From Pseudomonadales bacterium (GTDB lineage: Bacteria; Pseudomonadota; Gammaproteobacteria; Pseudomonadales; Azotimanducaceae), in the NCBI GenBank assembly GCA_019634925.1, contig JAHCAL010000003.1:496001-560000 (forward strand): 64,000 nt of DNA. Direction: 5' to 3'. Of the stretch, positions 58,299 through 64,000 are shown piece after piece. The number at the start of each line of letters is the position of its first letter. Positions within the stretch are counted from its first letter, which is position 1. The notes below the pieces were generated by a model. It was not told the DNA's origin, made no database searches, and saw only the letters and a list, made by a program, of their open reading frames with translations. The position numbers and the translations under genes are program-made.

Positions 58299-59366
58299 AT
58301 GGCCGGCAACACCTTCGGACAGATGTTCACGGTCACCACGTTCGGCGAGAGCCACGGCCCGGCGCTCGGCGCCATCGTGGACGGCTGCCCGCCGGGGCTC
58401 GCGCTCGCGGAAACCGACCTGCAGCGCGATCTCGACCGGCGCCGGCCGGGCCAGTCGCGCTACACGACCCAGCGCGACGAGCCGGACCGGGTCCGCATCC
58501 TCTCGGGCGTTTTCGAAGGCGTGACCACCGGTACCAGCATCGGTCTACTGATCGAGAACGTCGACCAGAAGAGCAAGGATTACGGTGCCATCAAGGACCT
58601 GTTCCGGCCTGCCCACGCCGACTACACCTATCACCACAAGTACGGCGTCCGCGACTATCGCGGCGGTGGCCGATCGTCGGCGCGGGAGACTGCCATGCGG
58701 GTCGCTGCGGGCGCCATCGCCCGCAAATATCTGCGCGAGGCGGCCGGCATCGAGATCCGCGGACGGTTGAGCCAGATCGGTGACATCGTGCTCGGCGCCC
58801 CTGACTGGAACGCCGTGGACGGCAATCCGTTCTTCAGCGCCGACCCGGCGCGCAACGACGCCGTGGCGGAACTGATCGATGGCCTGCGTCGGGCGGGCGA
58901 TTCGATCGGCGCGGAGGTCACGGTGGTCGCGAGCGGTGTACCGGTCGGGCTCGGCGAGCCGGTGTTCGGCAAACTCGATGCGGACCTCGCGGCGGCGCTC
59001 ATGAGCATCAATGCCGTGAAGGGTGTCGGCATCGGCGACGGGTTCGAGGTGGTGCGTCAGCGCGGCACCGAGCATCGCGACGAACTCGAACCGGCCGGCT
59101 TCGCCAGCAACCATGCGGGCGGCGTGCTCGGCGGGATCTCCTCCGGGCAGGACCTGATCGCACGGATCGCACTAAAACCCACGTCGAGCATCACCACACC
59201 GGGCCGTTCCATCGACGTCCACGGCAACCCGGTCGAGGTGGTGACCAAGGGGCGGCACGATCCGTGCGTCGGCATCCGCGCCGTGCCGATCGCCGAGGCG
59301 ATGACCGCTCTCGTGCTCATGGACCACCTGCTGCGCTTCCGCGGACAGGTACCGCCGCGCAGCTGA
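58299..59366 (+). CDS. aroC: Chorismate synthase
   Basis: A 355-residue enzyme forming chorismate from EPSP with reduced [60 protein letters not shown] and [18 protein letters not shown] are the signature blocks. ATG 58299 gives [20 protein letters not shown], the normal N terminus. It follows prmB by 122 bases and is convergent with the LysR gene. Confidence 0.97.
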   Translation: MAGNTFGQMFTVTTFGESHGPALGAIVDGCPPGLALAETDLQRDLDRRRPGQSRYTTQRDEPDRVRILSGVFEGVTTGTSIGLLIENVDQKSKDYGAIKDLFRPAHADYTYHHKYGVRDYRGGGRSSARETAMRVAAGAIARKYLREAAGIEIRGRLSQIGDIVLGAPDWNAVDGNPFFSADPARNDAVAELIDGLRRAGDSIGAEVTVVASGVPVGLGEPVFGKLDADLAAALMSINAVKGVGIGDGFEVVRQRGTEHRDELEPAGFASNHAGGVLGGISSGQDLIARIALKPTSSITTPGRSIDVHGNPVEVVTKGRHDPCVGIRAVPIAEAMTALVLMDHLLRFRGQVPPRS

Positions 59367-59380
59367 CGCGGCCAGCGTGT

Positions 59381-60292
59381 CTAGCCGCGTGCGGCACCGG
59401 TCGGCGCCGGGCGCGGCACGTCGGCGTAGCGATCCAGAACCTCCCGGAACGCGCGCGCCGCGTTCGACAACGTCCGCCGCGGATGGGTCACGCAGCCGAG
59501 CGTGCGGCTGAGGGACGGCACGTCGGTGGCGAGTTCCACCAGCGGCGGCCGGATCATGCTGCGCGGCAGCACGCCCCAGCCGAGGCCGATGCCGACCAGC
59601 ATCGCGATGGTTTCCAGGTAGTTGGTGGCGAGGTTCGGTCGCAGGGCGATCCCGGCGGTCGCGAAGGCGTCCATCACGATTCGCCCGGTGTAGGTGCCGA
59701 GCCCCGGCAGAACCGGCCGGGCGGCGGCCAGCTCCGCGAACGAGAGGCGGCCGGCGCGGGCGAGCGGATGGTCCTCGGCCACCGTGAAGCACAGCGGATC
59801 GTGCCAGAGCGGATCTGCGGCGAGGTCGCCTGCGCCGGCCGGGTCCAGGGTCACCACGGCGATCTCGCTCGCGGCGCGCCGGATCAGGCCGTGCGCGTCC
59901 TCGGAATCCTCGAACCGGATGTCGAGTTGCACGTCGGGGTAGCGGCGGGTGAACGCGCGCAGCACCGGGGCCAGGCGGTGCAGGCCGACGTGGTGGGAGG
60001 TGACCAGACCGAGCGTCCCGGTCACCTGGTCACCGAGCTCGCGCAGCAGCCGCTGGGTGTCCAGCGCCTGGCGCAGGAGTGCGAGGCCATGCGGCAGCAG
60101 CGTGCGCCCGGCGTCGGTCAGGTAGATCTGCTTGCCCACCCGATCGAACAGGCGGACCTCGAGCGCCGCCTCGAGCGCCTGGATCCGTTTGCTGACCGCC
60201 GGCTGGGTGAGGTGCAGGCGCTCGGCCGCTCGGGAAAAGGACTGGCACTCCGCAACCGCGAGGAATGCCTGCATATCATTAAGATTGATCAT
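59381..60292 (-). CDS. LysR family transcriptional regulator
   Basis: A 303-residue LysR-type regulator. The HTH is LAVAECQSFSRAAERLHLTQ, then PAVSKRIQALEAALEVRLFD. The effector domain follows (DVQLDIRFEDSEDAHGLIRR; WGVLPRSMIRPPLVEL). It is divergent from leuC, 183 bases apart, so it is a natural candidate to control leuCDB. The effector is unknown. ATG 60292 is chosen by family length. Confidence 0.85.
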   Translation of the reverse strand: MINLNDMQAFLAVAECQSFSRAAERLHLTQPAVSKRIQALEAALEVRLFDRVGKQIYLTDAGRTLLPHGLALLRQALDTQRLLRELGDQVTGTLGLVTSHHVGLHRLAPVLRAFTRRYPDVQLDIRFEDSEDAHGLIRRAASEIAVVTLDPAGAGDLAADPLWHDPLCFTVAEDHPLARAGRLSFAELAAARPVLPGLGTYTGRIVMDAFATAGIALRPNLATNYLETIAMLVGIGLGWGVLPRSMIRPPLVELATDVPSLSRTLGCVTHPRRTLSNAARAFREVLDRYADVPRPAPTGAARG

Positions 60293-60314
60293 CGATAATA
60301 TAAAAAAGATGAAT

Positions 60315-60343
60315 TTGTTTTATTGGCGAGCCGATCCTAACAT
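60315..60343 (+). promoter_or_regulatory. Sigma-70-type promoter for leuCDB
   Basis: TTGTTT (60315-60320) and TAACAT (60338-60343) are exactly 17 bases apart. Transcription would begin near 60350, leaving a leader of about 125 bases before leuC. Confidence 0.6.
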
Positions 60344-60433
60344 GCGCATCGGTCCGGTAAAGGGCCGGCAGCAGACAGATGCGTGGATATGCCGGCCCCC
60401 GCGTGCCGATCACGAGGCCGCGGACCGGTGCGC
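60344..60433 (+). promoter_or_regulatory. Nested stem-loop sequence upstream of leuC
   Basis: GCGCATCGGTCCG (60344-60356) can pair with CGGACCGGTGCGC (60421-60433) over all 13 positions, one a G-U. Inside, GGGCCGGCA (60362-60370) pairs perfectly with TGCCGGCCC (60390-60398). CTTTTCC follows at 60438-60444. If transcription starts near 60350 only part of the outer stem is in the RNA, so an operator role is also possible. Confidence 0.5.
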
Positions 60434-60475
60434 CACGCTTTTCCGTTAGCGATTTCAGATAGATAGGGGCAGATC

Positions 60476-61882
60476 ATGCCGACCCTGTACGACAAGGTTT
60501 GGAGCGACCATCTGGTCGGCGAGCGCGCCGACGGGCAGAGCATGCTCTACATCGACCTGCAGCTGCTGCACGAGGTCACGTCTCCGCAGGCCTTCGAAGG
60601 GCTCGAACTGGCCGGCCGCCGACCGTGGCGGATCGACGCCAACCTGGCCACGCCGGACCACAACGTGCCGACCGACCGGCGCGAACTCGGGCTCGCCGGG
60701 ATCGCGGACCCGATCGCGCTCGAGCAGGTGGTGACCCTCGACCGGAACTGCCAGCGGTACGGCATCACCGAATTCGACATCCGCGATCCGCGCCAGGGCA
60801 TCGTGCACGTGGTCGGGCCGGAGCAGGGCGCCACGCTGCCGGGCATGACCATCGTCTGCGGCGATTCGCATACCTCCACCCACGGGGCCTTCGCGGCACT
60901 CGCCCAGGGCATCGGCACGTCGGACGTCGAGCACGTGCTCGCCACGCAGTGCCTGATCCAGCGCAAGGCGCGCAACTACCAGGTCGCCGTGCACGGCCGG
61001 CTCGGCGCCGGGGTGTCGGCCAAGGACCTCGTGCTCGCGATCATCGGGCGGATCGGGACCGCGGGCGCCACCGGGCACACCATCGAGTACCTGGGCGAGG
61101 CGATCCGCGCGCTGTCCATGGAAGGCCGCATGACGCTGTGCAACATGGCGATTGAGGCGGGTGCCCGTGCGGGCATGGTGGCGGTCGACGACACCACGCT
61201 CGAATACATCCACGGGCGGCCGTTCGCGCCGGTCGGCGCGCGCTGGGACGAGGCGGAAACGTACTGGCGCTCGCTGGTCTCGGACCCGGACGCGCACTTC
61301 GACAGCGTGCTCGAACTCGACGCGGCCGCCATCGTGCCGCAGGTCACCTGGGGCACGTCGCCCGAGATGGTGATCGGGATCGACGGCGCCGTGCCGAACC
61401 CGGCGCGGCTCGACGGGGCGCGGGCCGATGGTGTGCGCCGGGCGCTCGAGTACATGGGGCTCGTGCCGGATCAGCCGGTGACCGACATCCGGCTCGATCG
61501 GGTGTTCATCGGCTCCTGCACCAATTCGCGCATCGAGGACCTGCGCGCCGCGGCGGCGGTGATCCGTGGCCGGCGCGTCGCGGCCTCGGTGAAACAGGCC
61601 ATGGTCGTGCCGGGCTCCGGACTCGTGAAGGCGCAGGCGGAACGCGAGGGCCTTGCGCAGATCTTCGTCGACGCAGGTTTCGAATGGCGCGCGGCAGGCT
61701 GCTCCATGTGCCTCGCCATGAACCCGGACCGCCTGCAGCCGGGCGAGCATTGCGCCTCGACCTCCAACCGCAATTTCGAGGGACGCCAGGGCCACGGCGG
61801 GCGTACCCACCTGGTGAGCCCGGCCATGGCGGCGGCCGCGGCGATCGCCGGTCACTTCGTCGACGTGAGGAAATGGGCATGA
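60476..61882 (+). CDS. leuC: 3-isopropylmalate dehydratase large subunit
   Basis: A 468-residue aconitase-family subunit isomerising 2- and 3-isopropylmalate in leucine synthesis. The 4Fe-4S ligands are Cys in [16 protein letters not shown] and in [32 protein letters not shown] and [20 protein letters not shown] are typical. Length is normal. Its TGA overlaps the leuD ATG. Confidence 0.97.
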   Translation: MPTLYDKVWSDHLVGERADGQSMLYIDLQLLHEVTSPQAFEGLELAGRRPWRIDANLATPDHNVPTDRRELGLAGIADPIALEQVVTLDRNCQRYGITEFDIRDPRQGIVHVVGPEQGATLPGMTIVCGDSHTSTHGAFAALAQGIGTSDVEHVLATQCLIQRKARNYQVAVHGRLGAGVSAKDLVLAIIGRIGTAGATGHTIEYLGEAIRALSMEGRMTLCNMAIEAGARAGMVAVDDTTLEYIHGRPFAPVGARWDEAETYWRSLVSDPDAHFDSVLELDAAAIVPQVTWGTSPEMVIGIDGAVPNPARLDGARADGVRRALEYMGLVPDQPVTDIRLDRVFIGSCTNSRIEDLRAAAAVIRGRRVAASVKQAMVVPGSGLVKAQAEREGLAQIFVDAGFEWRAAGCSMCLAMNPDRLQPGEHCASTSNRNFEGRQGHGGRTHLVSPAMAAAAAIAGHFVDVRKWA

Positions 61883-62547
61883 ATCCGGTACGTATCGTCT
61901 CGGGTGTCGTCGCACCGCTCGACCGGGCCAACGTGGACACCGACCAGATCATTCCGAAGCAGTTCCTGAAGTCGATCCGGCGCACCGGGTTCGGCGACTA
62001 CCTGTTCGACGCCTGGCGCTTCCTGGACGAGGGCGACCTCGGCATGACCCCCAACGAACGCCGCATCAACCACGACTTCGTGCTCAACCAGCCGCGCTAC
62101 CAGGGGGCACGCATCCTGCTCGCCCGGGAGAACTTCGGCTGCGGCTCGAGTCGCGAACACGCGGTCTGGTCGCTCATGGAATTCGGGTTCGGCTGCGTGA
62201 TCGCGCCGAGCTTCGCGGACATCTTCTTCAGCAACTGCTTCAAGAACGGCCTGCTGCCGGTGGTGCTGGACGCAGCCCTGGTCGACGAGCTGTTCCGCCT
62301 GGCGACCGGGCCGGCGCCGCTCGAGCTGACGGTCGACCTGCCGGAACAGACGATCCGGCTGCCGGACGGGCGCGCGCTGCCGTTCGCGATCGACGCGGAC
62401 CGCAAGCGCACGCTGCTCGAAGGTCTGGACGAGATCCAGTTGACCCTGGCGCACGGCGCCGCCATCGAGGCATTCGAAGCGCGGCACCGGGCACGCATGC
62501 CGTGGCTGTTTCGCTCGAATCATCAGAAAGGTGCTTCAAGTGTCTGA
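61879..62547 (+). CDS. leuD: 3-isopropylmalate dehydratase small subunit
   Basis: A 222-residue partner of Leu[21 protein letters not shown] and [20 protein letters not shown] are the small-subunit motifs. ATG 61879 overlaps the leuC stop and sits eight bases after GTGAGG; ATG 61873 is an in-frame alternative. The last eight bases overlap leuB. Confidence 0.95.
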   Translation: MNPVRIVSGVVAPLDRANVDTDQIIPKQFLKSIRRTGFGDYLFDAWRFLDEGDLGMTPNERRINHDFVLNQPRYQGARILLARENFGCGSSREHAVWSLMEFGFGCVIAPSFADIFFSNCFKNGLLPVVLDAALVDELFRLATGPAPLELTVDLPEQTIRLPDGRALPFAIDADRKRTLLEGLDEIQLTLAHGAAIEAFEARHRARMPWLFRSNHQKGASSV

Positions 62548-63640
62548 AAAAATTGAAATACTCGTCCTGCCCGGTGACGGGATCGGTACCGAGGTCGTGC
62601 CCGTCGCGGTCGCGGTCATGCGCGCCGCAGCGGCGCGCACCGGGCTCCAACTCGCGTTCAGCGAGGCGCTGATCGGCGGTACGGCGATCGACCGGACCGG
62701 CTCGCCGCTGCCGGATGAGACCGTCGAACGTGCCCGGCGCGCACGGGCCGTCCTGCTCGGCGCGGTCGGCGGACCGAAATGGGATGCGCTGCCGACCCGC
62801 GAGCGCCCGGAGCGCGGCCTGCTCGGGTTGCGCGCGGCGCTGGGGCTGTTCGCCAACCTGCGCCCGGCGCTGCTCTTCGCGCCGCTGGCCGACGCCTCCT
62901 CGCTCAAGCCGGAACTGGTGGCCGGGCTCGATCTGCTCATCGTGCGCGAGCTGACCGGCGGCATCTATTTCGGCGAGCCGCGCGGCATCGAAACGGTGAA
63001 CAACGAGCGCCGCGGCTTCAACACCGACGTCTACACGGAGCACGAGATCGACCGGATCGCCCGGGTCGCGTTCGACCTGGCGCGCAAGCGCAACCACCGG
63101 CTCTGCTCGGTGGACAAGGCCAACGTCCTCGAGGTCACCCAGCTGTGGCGCGAGGTCGTTACCGGGGTCGGGGCCGACTACCCGGACGTCGAGCTGTCGC
63201 ACATGTACGTGGACAACGCCGGCATGCAGCTGGTGCGGGCGCCGAAGCAGTTCGACGTGATGGTCACCGGGAACCTGTTCGGCGACATCCTGTCCGACGT
63301 CGCCGCGATGCTGACCGGTTCCCTCGGCATGCTGCCGTCGGCCTCGCTCGCCGCCGACGGCGCAGGCCTCTACGAGCCCGTGCACGGCTCCGCGCCGGAC
63401 ATCGCCGGCCAGGACAAGGCCAATCCGCTCGCGACGATCCTGTCGGCGGCCATGCTGTTCCGCTACAGCCTCGACGCGCCGGCGGCGGCCGACGCGATCG
63501 AAGCGGCGGTCGACCGGGTGCTCGAGGCCGGCTACCGCACCGGCGACATCCTGGGCTCGGGCGACCGTACCGGGCTGCGGCTGGTCGGCACGCGCGAAAT
63601 GGGCGAGCGGGTCATCGAACAACTGGAGAGTGCGCCATGA
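62540..63640 (+). CDS. leuB: 3-isopropylmalate dehydrogenase
   Basis: A 366-residue NAD-dependent enzyme giving 2-oxoisocaproate. [50 protein letters not shown] and [20 protein letters not shown] are family blocks. GTG 62540 is chosen because AAAGG lies nine bases upstream; GTG 62531 adds three residues. It overlaps leuD by eight bases and asd by four. Confidence 0.95.
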   Translation: MSEKIEILVLPGDGIGTEVVPVAVAVMRAAAARTGLQLAFSEALIGGTAIDRTGSPLPDETVERARRARAVLLGAVGGPKWDALPTRERPERGLLGLRAALGLFANLRPALLFAPLADASSLKPELVAGLDLLIVRELTGGIYFGEPRGIETVNNERRGFNTDVYTEHEIDRIARVAFDLARKRNHRLCSVDKANVLEVTQLWREVVTGVGADYPDVELSHMYVDNAGMQLVRAPKQFDVMVTGNLFGDILSDVAAMLTGSLGMLPSASLAADGAGLYEPVHGSAPDIAGQDKANPLATILSAAMLFRYSLDAPAAADAIEAAVDRVLEAGYRTGDILGSGDRTGLRLVGTREMGERVIEQLESAP

Positions 63641-64000
63641 AGTCCGTCAACGTTGCGATTGCCGGCGCCACCGGCGCGGTCGGCGAGGCGCTGCTCGAGA
63701 TCCTCGAGCAGCGGAAGTTTCCCGTGGAACGTCTGCACCTGCTGGCGAGCGAGCGCTCGGTCGGCAAGCGGCTGCAGTTCCGCGGCAAGTCGATCAAGGT
63801 GGAACTGCTCGACGATTTCGACTTCGCCGACGTCCAGATCGGGCTCTTTTCCGCGGGCGGCAGCCGTTCGGCGGAACACGCACCGCGGGCGGCCGCGGCC
63901 GGCTGCGTGGTGATCGACAACACCTCGCACTTCCGCTACGAGCCGGACATTCCGCTGATCGTCCCGGAAGTGAACGCGCATCGGCTGGCCGACTACCGCA
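63637..64000 (+). CDS. asd: Aspartate-semialdehyde dehydrogenase, partial
   Basis: The first 121 codons are present before the window ends. [20 protein letters not shown] is the NADP-binding motif, then [20 protein letters not shown] and [20 protein letters not shown], then [20 protein letters not shown]. Asd makes aspartate semialdehyde for lysine, threonine, methionine and cell wall. The catalytic Cys region lies off the window. ATG 63637 overlaps the leuB stop, so it belongs to the leu operon. Confidence 0.92.
   Translation, partial: MKSVNVAIAGATGAVGEALLEILEQRKFPVERLHLLASERSVGKRLQFRGKSIKVELLDDFDFADVQIGLFSAGGSRSAEHAPRAAAAGCVVIDNTSHFRYEPDIPLIVPEVNAHRLADYR

Larger units (their letters stand above)
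60293..60475. promoter_or_regulatory. Divergent control region, LysR gene / leuCDB
   Basis: The first 50 bases are AT-rich. ATTGATCATCGATAAT at 60286-60301 straddles the LysR start and has dyad symmetry typical of a LysR site. A plus-strand promoter and a foldable leader follow (listed separately). AGGGG precedes ATG 60476. No leucine-rich leader peptide is visible. Confidence 0.5.

Overview
The window is GC-rich, densely coded chromosomal DNA, almost certainly from a gammaproteobacterium. The support is gene order and family content: an sdhCDAB-sucAB-lpd-sucCD supra-operon with gltA divergent, a prmB-aroC stretch followed by leuCDB-asd, an RpoS-type sigma factor, and several families mostly seen in Gammaproteobacteria (PA3496-like, DUF6316-like, DUF4892-like). 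The genus cannot be named from sequence alone. No rRNA, CRISPR array, insertion sequence or prophage was seen. One tRNA gene is present, tRNA-Sec.

Layout. 1-11.3 kb: the end of an M50/CBS site-2 protease, an NhaC antiporter, a small membrane protein, a LuxR-type regulator, a lipoprotein, an MFS permease, a DUF457 membrane protein, an SNF transporter, AqpZ and a SolA-like flavoprotein. 11.2-16.9 kb: a four-gene metal-uptake operon (HupE/UreJ, TonB receptor, DUF4198, small membrane-anchored protein; nickel or cobalt likely), divergent from a BlaI-type repressor and an M56 protease, with a palindrome between them. 17-20.6 kb: SDR and spinster-type MFS genes opposite a class III aminotransferase. 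20.7-23.2 kb: a sulfur module (persulfide-dioxygenase-like MBL protein, exported DUF442/rhodanese-like protein, YeiH). 23.3-26.7 kb: small proteins, an oxidoreductase-SelD fusion and a DsbA-family protein. 26.7-32.5 kb: MetX, a DUF6316-like protein, a lipoprotein/M48 protease operon, another lipoprotein and a HicB-HicA pair. 32.7-36.1 kb: selA-selB-selC on the minus strand. With selD nearby this supplies the whole bacterial selenocysteine pathway, although no selenoprotein was recognised in the window.

36-38 kb: a BldC/MerR-type HTH fused to a receiver domain lies 6 bases upstream of rpoS. Its promoter region holds six 9-bp direct repeats. 38-53.2 kb: gltA, hrpB and the TCA-cycle supra-operon. 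53.4-59.4 kb: htpG, gpsA, a DUF4892-like protein, prmB and aroC. 59.4-64 kb: a LysR regulator divergent from leuCDB and the start of asd, with a strong promoter and a foldable leader ahead of leuC.

Points worth a second look: (1) the 9-bp repeat array in front of the BldC-like/receiver-rpoS pair; (2) a dispersed repeat that sits in frame inside selD; (3) a HicBA module bracketed by a near copy of the tRNA-Sec 3' end; (4) a tRNA-Sec whose acceptor-T helix looks one base pair short; (5) the BlaI/M56 pair beside a metal-uptake operon; (6) a family of GC-rich palindromic repeats at gene ends; (7) inverted repeats before sucA and leuC. Gene starts were chosen from ribosome-binding sites, family length and overlaps, and many are GTG or TTG.
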